Assembly (NCBI GenBank): GCA_005223085.1
Contig: NJBP01000002.1
Span: 1 to 64,000, forward strand
Direction: 5' to 3'
DNA length: 64,000 nucleotides
Source of the DNA: Candidatus Aerophobetes bacterium Ae_b3b
Lineage (GTDB): Bacteria; Aerophobota; Aerophobia; Aerophobales; AE-B3A
The translations under genes were made by a program, and so were the position numbers. The notes under the pieces were generated by a model that ran no database searches, was not told where the DNA came from, and saw only the letters and a program-made list of their open reading frames with translations. Of this stretch, positions 8,155 through 16,641 are shown piece after piece (positions within the stretch are counted from its first letter, which is position 1; each line of letters begins with the position of its first letter).

Positions 8155-9633
8155 TCAATAACCTAAAAACTTGAGCCGAGAAGCTACTTTCTTGTCAGTC
8201 TCTTCGGGAGATGGCATTACCTCTTTTTTTACCATAGGTAGAATGGATGGCCTTTCCATATTTCTTGGGGTTGGTATGTCAAGAACATCCAGAACAGTCG
8301 GAGCAATGTTAAGTAATGATACTCCCTTAAGTTCCTTTCCCTCTGGGATACCTGGCCCAGTGATAACAAAGTAGCCACATAAACCATATGCCACGTCATG
8401 ACAGTCTTTTGCAGTATCAAATGAATATATTCTCTCTTGGTCATGACCTACTAGCTCACTGGTACCTAATCGGCCTTCATCAAAGTCCACCAACAGGTCC
8501 GGACCGTAGCTTACGTAAGGACCAAAACAAATATCACCGGGCTGCCACACCTGAGTGTTTAGAGGTTTTCCACCCTTATCGGGAATATCCTTTAGCTTAG
8601 CGGTCAATTCACCCAAGAATTTATCATAGTCCTTGGGGTCAACAATTCCTTGCGGTTCCCTTCCCTTCATATTGAGGTATAACTTACCAGTATAACCCGT
8701 ACTCCAGCATTTTGTCCTAGACCAGTCCACCTTAACATCCTTGAATGAGGTCGGCCTCTGTGGTTGCTCAAAGAGGCTCATATATCCCTCTTTCATTAGC
8801 CACTCATCAAGATTGATCCGTCCCTGAAGTTCTTTGGCACTATAGCCACTATAAATGAATAGTACGGTCTCTTTAGGTACGTTCTGATAGAGTTCTCCAA
8901 TATTCTTATCAATCCAAAGGTAGTAATCATGCAAAGCTCCTTCATAATGAGGATCAGGAGTGTACTGTCTATTTTGCGAATTAAAACCACCATAGAAAAG
9001 ACTCAGCATCCGAGTACATCCCATTACTGCCGTCATAACACAGTCACAATTTTTTTCATTAATAAAATACTTTGTCAATACGAAACGCTGCGAATCCATT
9101 TCGTAGATTTTTTGGAGCACCCGGCCCTTATCTACCTCCTTACCACCCACATCGGCCTCCGTCAGGTCAATAATATATTTCCCGACTAATTCATAAACCT
9201 CATCTTTAAGATTCTCGGGATAGGTAAAGCTAAGATCGAGGTTCGGAGTTATCAATCCAGAAATAACATAGCCTGCGGGAATTTTGGGAGAGGGCCAAGT
9301 AGCCGGGACATTAATCATCGCTACTCTCTGCATCTTTTTAGGAAGGATTGTGTATAGTAGATCAACCCTTCTTGTGACTTCGGAACTAACCACTTTTTTC
9401 TCACCATAAGAGAAATCATCCCTATAGGTAAAATCCCAGATTCCATAGGCTCCAGGGTTCCGACCAGATTGAGTGGATATCCACACTTGAGGGAGAGCCG
9501 GAGGAATTGCACTTTCTAAAACTCCCCAAATTCCCCTCTTCTGCATTTTCATCAAGTTAGGCAGCTCGTCCGCCCACTGCCTAAGAAACTCGGGACATAA
9601 TCCATCTAAGCCCAGCAATACTACTCTTGCCAT
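8155..9633 (-). CDS. Phosphodiesterase-family protein, probable pseudoenzyme
   Basis: A 492-aa protein of the type I phosphodiesterase/nucleotide pyrophosphatase family (alkaline phosphatase superfamily). It starts with LLGLDG, has the PP-A-L-P-Q-V-W segment where active relatives have PP-x-T-x-P-x-W, and ends with the family's ITGPGI...APTVLDVL block. The nucleophile Thr is replaced by Leu47. The second metal motif, normally SDHG followed by NLxEWL, is SGYS here although INLDEWL follows it correctly. The usual middle D-x-x-x-H pair is also missing. It is therefore probably catalytically dead or strongly altered. The start is the ATG 7 nt after GGAGG; a 29-codon in-frame upstream extension lies before the ribosome binding site. 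A related gene with intact motifs lies at 20.7 kb. Confidence 0.8.
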   Translation of the reverse strand: MARVVLLGLDGLCPEFLRQWADELPNLMKMQKRGIWGVLESAIPPALPQVWISTQSGRNPGAYGIWDFTYRDDFSYGEKKVVSSEVTRRVDLLYTILPKKMQRVAMINVPATWPSPKIPAGYVISGLITPNLDLSFTYPENLKDEVYELVGKYIIDLTEADVGGKEVDKGRVLQKIYEMDSQRFVLTKYFINEKNCDCVMTAVMGCTRMLSLFYGGFNSQNRQYTPDPHYEGALHDYYLWIDKNIGELYQNVPKETVLFIYSGYSAKELQGRINLDEWLMKEGYMSLFEQPQRPTSFKDVKVDWSRTKCWSTGYTGKLYLNMKGREPQGIVDPKDYDKFLGELTAKLKDIPDKGGKPLNTQVWQPGDICFGPYVSYGPDLLVDFDEGRLGTSELVGHDQERIYSFDTAKDCHDVAYGLCGYFVITGPGIPEGKELKGVSLLNIAPTVLDVLDIPTPRNMERPSILPMVKKEVMPSPEETDKKVASRLKFLGY

Positions 9634-9677
9634 AGACAGGCCTCCTAATTTCAGTAAGTCAGGAAGAGAAGTGCAAC

Positions 9678-9887
9678 TTAAGGAAAAATTACTAAGCAGT
9701 CCTTCTCTCGTCTGAAGCATATTCGTAACTTTATTTTTACGAAAAAACCCTCGATCCCTGATTTCTCTAACAAAACTTTCACTCTCGCAGCATTGCCGAG
9801 CTTTTCCATATTCCTGTCGGTTATCAGTAAGGGCTTCTCACCAAATTCGATTGCTTCACTTCCCACTCTCCCAGTTCCAGTTGCTCT
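9678..9887 (-). pseudogene. Remnant of iron-containing/glycerol dehydrogenase N-terminus
   Basis: The minus strand encodes a stretch with FGEKPLLITDRNMEKLG followed by VKVLLEKSGI, which matches the NAD-binding start of iron alcohol dehydrogenase/glycerol dehydrogenase proteins. Homology ends abruptly and the frame stops after about 60 codons, with no remaining catalytic domain. It sits in the 340-bp space between the permease and the phosphodiesterase-family gene, so it looks like the stump of a deleted dehydrogenase gene of this operon. Confidence 0.5.
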
Positions 9888-9974
9888 TCTTAATATTGAT
9901 ATTTGAAATATCTTTAAATTACTTCTGCTGTAGCCTTATCTTCGAGTTTACGAGTAAAGTGTCCATTACATCTT

Positions 9975-10799
9975 TTATATCTTTACGGCCCCCGCGGTAA
10001 GCCCTCTTACAAAATACTTCTGCAATAAGAAAAAACCAATAATTAAGGGAAAACACACTATTACATCTATGGCCATAAGATCATTCCAAAATATATTATA
10101 TTGACCTAACTTGGCACCTATAACTACAGTTAGCATCCGTCGATTAGCAGAAGTAGTGAGTACAAGTGCAAATATATATTGGTTCCACGCAACCAAAAAG
10201 CCAAATAAAGCCGTAGCTATCATTCCAGGAAAAGATAATGGCAGAATTATTCGGAGAAAGGCTCCCAATCTTGAGCATCCGTCGATTAGCGCAGCATCAT
10301 CCAGATCTACAGGTATATTGACAAAAAATCCTCTGAGTATAAGTGCACAAAAAGGTAAAGTAAATGTAAGATAGGTTAGCATGAGACCAGGATAGGTATC
10401 GTAAAGTCCAGTTCTCTTTAATATAAGATAATAGGGAAGGATTAAAAGAACAGGGGGTATCATCTGTGTGGAAAGCATATAGATAATAAATGTATTTTTA
10501 CCCTTAAATTCGAATCGAGAAAGCCCGTATCCTGCCACTGCTGCTAAGAACACAGAAACTAATGCTACGGAAATGGAAACTATCACGCTATTAATAACAG
10601 CCTGCAGGAATGCCGGATCACTCAATACCCTTTCGAAAGCTCCGAAGGTTATCTTTTCTGGTACCCAACGAGGAGGAATGGTGAAGACTTCCTGCGCTTC
10701 CCTTACAGAAATTGTGCACATCCAAAATATAGGAAATACTATAATTATAACTACTACAATACAACAGGTAAACCATACATATTTCTTAATATTCGTCAT
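9975..10799 (-). CDS. Carbohydrate ABC transporter permease (MalG type)
   Basis: Second inner-membrane subunit of a CUT1-type sugar importer, 274 aa, with about six hydrophobic segments. The cytoplasmic EAA loop reads DDAALIDGCSRLGAFLRIILP (start shown only in part as DAALIDGCSRLG), where the ATPase docks. The C-terminus RGLTAGAVKI is typical of MalG-like proteins. It follows its partner permease by 30 bp. No ATPase gene is adjacent; the only one in the window is at 24.5 kb. Confidence 0.9.
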   Translation of the reverse strand: MTNIKKYVWFTCCIVVVIIIVFPIFWMCTISVREAQEVFTIPPRWVPEKITFGAFERVLSDPAFLQAVINSVIVSISVALVSVFLAAVAGYGLSRFEFKGKNTFIIYMLSTQMIPPVLLILPYYLILKRTGLYDTYPGLMLTYLTFTLPFCALILRGFFVNIPVDLDDAALIDGCSRLGAFLRIILPLSFPGMIATALFGFLVAWNQYIFALVLTTSANRRMLTVVIGAKLGQYNIFWNDLMAIDVIVCFPLIIGFFLLQKYFVRGLTAGAVKI

Positions 10800-10829
10800 C
10801 TAGGCCACTTATCTTGCCAAATTTAAAAC

Positions 10830-11714
10830 TCATTTTATTTCCCTGGGAACAGAAAGCTTTATGTAAACAATAGCAAAAGCAAGAGTAAACAAAAATGTCA
10901 ATATTCCTTGTGCTGCGGCTCTTCCGAATCTTAAATCCTCAAAGGCAGTATAATAAATAAGCAAAGGTAAGTTTCGGGTAGCACCCGCGGGACCTCCCCC
11001 TGTAGTGAGGAAAATCAAGTCGAATTGTTTGAAAGACCAGATTGTATCTACCATACCCAAGGTAAGCAGACTGGGAACAATATAAGGTAAGGTAATATAG
11101 AAAAATTGCGTAACTTTACCTGCCCCATCTATACTAGCTGCTTCGTAAAGTCGCTGAGGTATACTTTCCATCGAGGCTAAAATAATAACTACAAAAAAAG
11201 GCAAGATTCTCCACACATACAATACTATTACTGATGGAAGGGTTAATTTATTATCTCCTAACCATATCCAAGGGTTCTTTAACAAACCAAGAGTCATAAG
11301 AATGCTATTGACAGCTCCAAAAGGATGAAAAATAACGAGCCAAATAGAAGCAGCTACTGCCCCGGCTAAAAGCCAAGGTACTATGATAACAGCGCGAAAA
11401 ATTCTTCTTATTCTTTCGAATCCCGCAAACCGCTGATTAAGTAATAGTGCTATGCTTACTCCTAAAACTAAATGTAAAAATACTGCACTTCCACTAAATA
11501 CAATAGTTATTAGAAAGGAATTCCAAAATTCAGGTGTTTGTAAGATTTGTAAATAATTGGAAAACCCAATGAAACTCTGTGTTTCCTCAGGTAGATAGTA
11601 TCTGCGAAATCCCAATAAAAGAACATAACCAAGAGGTATAGTAGTGATCGCCACGAGGCACGCACCTACAGGAAATACGCTTATCCAACCCGTTGTTTTA
11701 GAGCTTAGTTTCAT
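10830..11714 (-). CDS. Carbohydrate ABC transporter permease (MalF type)
   Basis: First permease of the CUT1 importer whose binding protein is encoded just upstream. It is 294 aa with about six membrane segments and an EAA loop YEAASIDGAGKVTQFFYITLP. Its ATG overlaps the stop codon of a decayed upstream reading frame (ATGA), suggesting that it was once translationally coupled to a gene that has since decayed. Partner of the 9975-10799 permease. Confidence 0.9.
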   Translation of the reverse strand: MKLSSKTTGWISVFPVGACLVAITTIPLGYVLLLGFRRYYLPEETQSFIGFSNYLQILQTPEFWNSFLITIVFSGSAVFLHLVLGVSIALLLNQRFAGFERIRRIFRAVIIVPWLLAGAVAASIWLVIFHPFGAVNSILMTLGLLKNPWIWLGDNKLTLPSVIVLYVWRILPFFVVIILASMESIPQRLYEAASIDGAGKVTQFFYITLPYIVPSLLTLGMVDTIWSFKQFDLIFLTTGGGPAGATRNLPLLIYYTAFEDLRFGRAAAQGILTFLFTLAFAIVYIKLSVPREIK

Positions 11715-11965
11715 TTTTTAGCTCTTTTCCAAAAATAGTTTGCACTTAATTCGTCGATGGGAGCTATGATTTTCTCACCACTATATTCTATTGCATATCT
11801 AACAAGAAGAGGTATTTGCAGTACATCGGGAGCAGTACCAGCATTTACAGCCACTAATATCTTCTCCTCGTATCTCGGGCCACTAACTCCTATAGTATTT
11901 AAAATCTTCTTATGTTGAGCGTTTCCCTCTACCGAGCAAAGAAAAACTCTTCCCCCGTTTGATTT
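11711..11965 (-). pseudogene. Decayed solute-binding-protein fragment
   Basis: An open minus-strand frame without a proper start encodes segments such as GTAPDVLQIPLLVRYA and IIAPIDEL, which resemble the N-terminal lobe of CUT1 sugar-binding proteins. A different frame just upstream (ALDKVDDIRLAKNQTGEEFF) is interrupted near a run of five G, consistent with a frameshift. The frame ends in ATGA shared with the downstream permease. It fills the 410-bp space between the intact binding protein and the permease and probably represents a collapsed duplicate binding-protein gene. Confidence 0.45.
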
Positions 11966-12055
11966 TTAGCAAGCCTGATATCATCCACTTTATCCAGCGC
12001 CTCTCGAGCTATCGCTCAAAATGAACCTGCTTCATTCCTCACTTATAGTACAGAG

Positions 12056-12098
12056 GCAAAGGAAAGCTGGAAGTTAAATAGCCCCAGCTTTCCTTTGC
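12056..12098 (-). terminator. Strong hairpin after the binding-protein gene
   Basis: A perfect 15-bp inverted repeat (GCAAAGGAAAGCTGG and its complement) with a 13-nt loop begins 27 bp past the stop of the solute-binding protein. There is no U-tract. Such intercistronic hairpins after binding-protein genes (as between malE and malF) commonly protect the upstream message and lower permease expression; that role is inferred. Confidence 0.55.
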
Positions 12099-12125
12099 TG
12101 TTCTAATCGCTAGTAAATGATTTTT

Positions 12126-13418
12126 TTACTCCTCCCCGTAGGCCTTTTCAAGAACTTCATTATATTTAGCAGCTGCTGCATCCAGGGCTTCCTTCGCTGA
12201 CTCTTCCCCCAGAAATACCTTATGAATTGCAGATACCACTATTCGGTTCATTTGAATCTCCTGAGGAATAGACCCAGTCTGGAAAAAGTTATTCGTGGAG
12301 CCAAATGTTTCAAAAAATCCCTCGTATTCACTCTTGAACTCAGGGAAATCTGCAATTTTCTTAGCCAGGGGCATGTATCCGCTTTTGTACCAGTAATAAA
12401 TTGTATCGTCGCTTGTCATGTACTTAATGAACTCCCATGCCTCGCTTTTATGCTTTGATTGTTTGGGGATACCCAAGTTTCCCCCATTATATACCGTTCC
12501 TATCGCTTCATCCATTGGCACAGGAGCATTTTTAATGTTCAACTCAGGAGCTTTTGCACCGTACACTGCCCAACACCAAGCTCCATCCAGAACCATAGCA
12601 GCCTTCTCGCCTGCAACCATATCACGCATATCTGCTGCTGTATAAGTTATAGAGCCAGGCATAGTGTATCCTTTTTTCTCCATATTCACCATAAAATCAA
12701 CAGTCTTCACCCCCGGTTCTTCATTGAACACTGCCTTTTTATTTCTAACATATTGGCCACCCATCGAATACAATAAAGGTCCAATAGTACAAACGTTAGC
12801 TCCAGCTACATTCTTTTCGCTAAGGCAGAAAACAGTTGCGTAACGAAATCTAGCAGGTTCTGCAAGCTTCTTGCTCACTTCAACAAAGTCTTCCAAAGTT
12901 GCAGGAGGAAGTAGGCCTTTTTTCGCAAATATGTCTGCGTTATACACCAGGCCTGCAACTCCCCCCCATAAAGGAAATACGTATGTTTTTCCACGAAAGG
13001 TACCTCGAGCTGCTTCAAAGAATTTATTTTGAAGCTCTTGTGCGTACTCCGGCGATTCCTGGTTTAGATAAGGGTCCAGCGGTTCAATTAACCCAAGTGA
13101 AACAAATTCCCATAGCCAATTTCTATTCACTGCCAATACATCAGGTAATCTCCCTGCTTGCCACATAGTGATTATTTTGTCGTGAGTGACCGGCCATGGA
13201 TCAGTGATTTGTTTTACGTTAATATCTGGATGTTTTTTTTCGAATCCTTTAATTATATGCTCCATTACCCCTGGTTTAGCTTCTTGACTAACCCATTCAT
13301 ACCAGGTGAGGGTTATTTTTTCAGCAGCTGCAGTGCCAAAAGAAATCAATACCAGACAGAAACTTAATAAAATCCCAAAGCTCAACATCCCCATACTTCT
13401 TTGCTTTCCTCCATACAT
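12126..13418 (-). CDS. Sugar ABC transporter solute-binding protein
   Basis: Periplasmic binding protein of family 1 (CUT1), 430 aa. A Sec signal peptide ends near GTAAAEKITLTWYEW. Typical features are the FEKKHPDINVKQI segment, the GRLPDVLAVNRNWL hinge region and KHKSEAWEFIKYMTSDD near the C-terminus. The ligand cannot be read from sequence; the neighbourhood suggests a sugar, polyol or oligosaccharide carrying ester groups. The ATG preceded by AAGGAGG is used rather than an in-frame ATG eight codons upstream. The mRNA leader is about 230 nt and carries the structured element and a second inverted repeat. Confidence 0.9.
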   Translation of the reverse strand: MYGGKQRSMGMLSFGILLSFCLVLISFGTAAAEKITLTWYEWVSQEAKPGVMEHIIKGFEKKHPDINVKQITDPWPVTHDKIITMWQAGRLPDVLAVNRNWLWEFVSLGLIEPLDPYLNQESPEYAQELQNKFFEAARGTFRGKTYVFPLWGGVAGLVYNADIFAKKGLLPPATLEDFVEVSKKLAEPARFRYATVFCLSEKNVAGANVCTIGPLLYSMGGQYVRNKKAVFNEEPGVKTVDFMVNMEKKGYTMPGSITYTAADMRDMVAGEKAAMVLDGAWCWAVYGAKAPELNIKNAPVPMDEAIGTVYNGGNLGIPKQSKHKSEAWEFIKYMTSDDTIYYWYKSGYMPLAKKIADFPEFKSEYEGFFETFGSTNNFFQTGSIPQEIQMNRIVVSAIHKVFLGEESAKEALDAAAAKYNEVLEKAYGEE

Positions 13419-13514
13419 CTTGTTCCTCCTTACATAGTTCAACCTTCGGCCAACGTTCCCCAGAGAAGCGGGCTTTCGACACTCCTCTCTTGACGACTTG
13501 GCTCACTTTTCCCT

Positions 13515-13567
13515 GAAAGCTTCTAAAAAGAAATTTAGTTATTTAACGCTTTTCTTCAGAAGCTTTC
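13515..13567 (-). promoter_or_regulatory. Leader inverted repeat upstream of binding protein A
   Basis: A perfect 10-bp inverted repeat (GAAAGCTTCT / AGAAGCTTTC), arms 33 bp apart, lies between the conserved leader element and the ribosome binding site of the solute-binding protein. Comparable repeats occupy the same place in the other two binding-protein leaders. Confidence 0.4.
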
Positions 13568-13576
13568 TCTTGTCCC

Positions 13577-13627
13577 AGCTACCGGCCTATGTACTTTCTC
13601 ACCCCCCTCCCGCCTTATTTTTAGACT
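13577..13627 (-). promoter_or_regulatory. Conserved leader element, copy A (degenerate)
   Basis: On the minus strand this shows the same order as copies B, C and D: a weak outer stem (AGTCTA with TAGCT, one bulge), AAAATAA, a GGC/GCC inner stem, and the loop sequence GGGAGGGGGGTGAGA. It starts about 160 nt upstream of the solute-binding-protein ATG and downstream of a predicted promoter. Confidence 0.45.
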
Positions 13628-13657
13628 TCCTTTCAAAAAAGACCTAACCTTGCTAAC

Positions 13658-13686
13658 TAATTATGAGCACATTCATTCTTTGTCAG
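13658..13686 (-). promoter_or_regulatory. Predicted sigma70-type promoter of ABC operon A
   Basis: Minus strand CTGACA (13681-13686), 17-bp spacer, TAATTA (13658-13663). It would start a leader of about 230 nt before the solute-binding protein. Confidence 0.4.
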
Positions 13687-13751
13687 TAATCATAGTGTGA
13701 AGTACTGTGTCTCTAGTCATGTCTCTTTTCTCATATTTTCTACTACGGGTT

Positions 13752-13823
13752 TTAAAGCGTATCCTTTGTCATGCCCTTGACGAATTCCTCAAGTTGGAGA
13801 ATAACCTCTCTAGACTGATTCAT
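13752..13823 (-). other. 23-codon ORF with strong ribosome binding site
   Basis: GGGAGG precedes an ATG that opens a 23-aa frame (MNQSREVILQLEEFVKGMTK and three more residues). It looks like the intact start of a gene that was truncated, or a leader peptide. I do not recognise it. The remaining part of the 13419-14000 intergenic space holds the promoter and leader described separately and nothing else I can identify. Confidence 0.3.
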
Positions 13824-14000
13824 TTTGACCCTCCCTTCTTGTCCATAGTTTTTCCCTGGAAAGGAGAATAGCAATTTTTCTCCTCCTTAACAAGAAGCAA
13901 TAATTACCGGACACAATATTTTTTATCCTCCTTAGCCTTCGCAAATTTCAATATCAGTTATTTTTCCCAGCTTTCAAATACGCTACAACATCGTATTTTC

Positions 14001-15419
14001 CTACTCCACCAAAAGTGGGGTACAGCCGGGCTCACCCTTTAGCTTCCTTAAGAACTCTGGAACCTTGCCACCGGCATCGGCAATTGCCAGATCTTTCATC
14101 CGCTCACAGATGTGAGGATACTCTTGGGCAATATTTTTTTCCAGTTTGGGATCAGCCTCTAAATCATAAAGAAGGGGGCTTTCACCCCAAAGATAAGCGT
14201 TATACCAATAGTGTCTGTCACGAACCATAACGAATGGTCCCCAGCCACAGGTAACATGATCGTATATCTCTTTTCCTTTGCCTAAGGCTAGAGGCCAAAT
14301 ATCTTTTCCATCCATGGGCTTTTCTGGCTCTATTCCTAATCTGGCAAGAATGGTGGCGGGTAAATCAAAGTTGTAAATTAGACTATCGCAGGTTGTACTT
14401 GCCCCTTCTGCTTCTGGATGGCGAATTATCAAAACCAAATCACAAATCTCTCGGCTCATGGGATGGCCTTGCTTTCCGACTATGTTATACTCACCAATGC
14501 AATGCCCATGATCAGAGATGAGAGCAATGAGAGTATTCTCCATTAATCCAAGATTTCTCATCTTCTCAATAAAATAACCTAGCCATCGGTCTACCAATGT
14601 TATCTCTCCGGCATAGTTTGCTCTAAGGCGTTTTAATACACGTGAGCTCAGTTGATCAACCGGACCATAAAGAGAGGATAAGAAGTCTATGGTATCATTA
14701 TCAGCATCATAGAGTTTTCTATAAGATTTAGGTGGATCCCAAGGCTCATGAGGATCAAAGGAATCAACCACGAGGAAGAACTTATCGGCATCTTGATTCC
14801 TCTCGAGCCAATTAGTAGCAGCTTTAAAAACCTGAGCAGGAAAATAATCCTCCTCACAATGTCTATCAGCCACATTAGTTAGATACTTGCCAACAAAATC
14901 TGTATAATTTCCAAATTTTTCTATTTTCCCAGATCCTCTTAACTTTGTTCTTAAATTTTCAGGTATGTGATTTTCAATCTCTTCCTCAGGTGGAGCAGGA
15001 CCTGAGCGATAAGGATCATGTTCCTGTCCTCTTATCCAGACCCACTCATCAAAACCACGATGAAAGTTCATTGATGGCTTAAACTGATGGTAAGTGTCGG
15101 TTATGAATGCCGTGCGATATCCATGCTGCTGCAGAATCTCAGTGATAGTATCACGTTCTTCGGAGATAGGCCCCCAGCCAGGTGAACCAATAAAAAGGTT
15201 GCCCCTGGAAGCTTTATGACCTATGAAGGGAAAGATATGACAGCCGGTTTGTAGAACTCTTCGAACCTGTAAAGTAGGAAGTGATTCTGGATAAGCATGG
15301 GTGAAAAGTACCGACTCTTTAGTTAAGGAGTCAAGATAAGGTGTTTTAATCCACTTATTTCCATAACAGCCTACATGATCCTGTCTTAAGGTATCAATGA
15401 TTATCAATACCACATTCAT
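14001..15419 (-). CDS. Sulfatase-like hydrolase, Thr-nucleophile type
   Basis: A 472-aa cytoplasmic sulfatase-fold protein. Motifs: IIDTLRQDHVGCYGNKWIKT, DSFDPHEPWDPPKSY, the metal-site ISDHGHCIGEYN. The active-site segment LPTLQVRRVLQTGC has Thr49 at the formylglycine position, and even the conserved Pro of CxPxR is Gln51. Thr-nucleophile chemistry on a phospho- or sulfo-ester is possible. GAGGAGGAAAT precedes the ATG. It lies downstream of one ABC importer and upstream of another, so it probably acts on an imported substrate. It is closest in motif layout to the 22.9 kb and 0.2 kb proteins. Confidence 0.85.
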   Translation of the reverse strand: MNVVLIIIDTLRQDHVGCYGNKWIKTPYLDSLTKESVLFTHAYPESLPTLQVRRVLQTGCHIFPFIGHKASRGNLFIGSPGWGPISEERDTITEILQQHGYRTAFITDTYHQFKPSMNFHRGFDEWVWIRGQEHDPYRSGPAPPEEEIENHIPENLRTKLRGSGKIEKFGNYTDFVGKYLTNVADRHCEEDYFPAQVFKAATNWLERNQDADKFFLVVDSFDPHEPWDPPKSYRKLYDADNDTIDFLSSLYGPVDQLSSRVLKRLRANYAGEITLVDRWLGYFIEKMRNLGLMENTLIALISDHGHCIGEYNIVGKQGHPMSREICDLVLIIRHPEAEGASTTCDSLIYNFDLPATILARLGIEPEKPMDGKDIWPLALGKGKEIYDHVTCGWGPFVMVRDRHYWYNAYLWGESPLLYDLEADPKLEKNIAQEYPHICERMKDLAIADAGGKVPEFLRKLKGEPGCTPLLVE

Positions 15420-15572
15420 CCCATTTCCTCCTCGTAGAGCTTTTTTTAAAATTATCAGCCTGCCTACTTATCCTTTGTGTAACGAGCATTACTCTATTAA
15501 AACTGGCAATTCCCTTTTATGAATATAAAACTTTGGGAGAAGTTATCCTGAAAATAAACTCAAATGCTTGCT

Positions 15573-15600
15573 AGTATAAACACACTATAGCTGATTACAA
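15573..15600 (-). promoter_or_regulatory. Predicted promoter for the 14 kb sulfatase-like gene
   Basis: Minus strand TTGTAA (15595-15600), 16-bp spacer, TATACT (15573-15578), about 150 nt upstream of the ATG. I see nothing else in the 15420-15792 intergenic space. Confidence 0.35.
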
Positions 15601-15792
15601 ATTAGCAAGGACAAAAGTCAACGTGACCCGTATCTTTCCTGTCTAATTGGGTGCAGAAAATTTCCGATTCGAGAAAAAATTACAAAGCTTCAAAGAAAAT
15701 TGAATTACATTGAATTTTCCATCAAGGCCTTACAAAGAACGAGAAGTCAGGATAGGTGTTTAGCCCTGTCTTTCTATCGCTGTAACAGCACA

Positions 15793-16641
15793 TCATTGCT
15801 TAACAGCCCCCGCCGCAAGTCCCGCAACTAAATGGCGCTGCAACAAAAGGAAGAAAATAACGGTAGGGACAGTAGCCACGACTGAGGCAGCCATCACTAC
15901 TCCCCAATCCGTTGTATACTGCCCAAGAAAGTTTGCTACCCCCACCGGTACGGTCTTTTTCTCAGTCTGGGTCATCAAGGTTAGCGCAAACACAAACTCG
16001 TTCCATGTTACTGCAAATGTATATGCTGAAGTTGCCACCAGACCCGGCAGGGAAATGGGCAAAATTACTCGAAAAATGACGCCCAGTGGTGAGCACCCAT
16101 CGACAACGGCTGCCTCATCCAAGACTTTGGGAATTGTCTCAAAGTAACCTAATAGCATATATATGGAGAAAGGTACCGTAATGGCGATATAGACAATGAT
16201 CAAACCCAGATAGGAGTTCACCAGGCGAAGGGCCCAAAACATCATAAAAACGGGGGTAACTAAGATTACCCAGGGGAACATTTGGGTAAAACCGACCATG
16301 GCCAATATTGAATTTCTCCCCGGGAAATGATAGCGGGAAATGGCATAAGCCGCTGGCGAAGAGATAAGCCAAACACAAACGATAGTAGCAGTCGTGCACA
16401 TAAACACGCTATTTAGAACGAAGCGGAAAAATCCAGCTTCAAGGATTCCCCGGTAATTTTCCAAGGTTAACGAACGACCGATCAATTGGAGTTCCCTGGT
16501 TAATAAATCAGTGGAAGGTTTTAGAGAACTAATAATCATCCAGAAGAAAGGGAATAGTATCAATCCAATGATGGCAAAAGTTACTACTACCACCGGTAAA
16601 TCGCGGATCCTTGAAGACATATTCTCTTCGCTCCATATCAT
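15793..16641 (-). CDS. Carbohydrate ABC transporter permease (MalG type)
   Basis: A 282-aa CUT1 permease with about six hydrophobic segments, EAA loop LDEAAVVDGCSPLGVIFRVI and C-terminal GLAAGAVKQ. The first ATG overlaps the stop of the upstream permease (ATGA), which favours translational coupling; a second in-frame ATG seven codons later has a purine-rich upstream region and could be used instead. It completes the importer encoded at 15.8-19.0 kb. Confidence 0.9.
   Translation of the reverse strand: MIWSEENMSSRIRDLPVVVVTFAIIGLILFPFFWMIISSLKPSTDLLTRELQLIGRSLTLENYRGILEAGFFRFVLNSVFMCTTATIVCVWLISSPAAYAISRYHFPGRNSILAMVGFTQMFPWVILVTPVFMMFWALRLVNSYLGLIIVYIAITVPFSIYMLLGYFETIPKVLDEAAVVDGCSPLGVIFRVILPISLPGLVATSAYTFAVTWNEFVFALTLMTQTEKKTVPVGVANFLGQYTTDWGVVMAASVVATVPTVIFFLLLQRHLVAGLAAGAVKQ

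Noticed and set aside
13321-13506. 61-codon frame overlapping the start of binding protein A
   Set aside because: Lies in another frame over the signal-peptide region of a clear gene and lacks a ribosome binding site.
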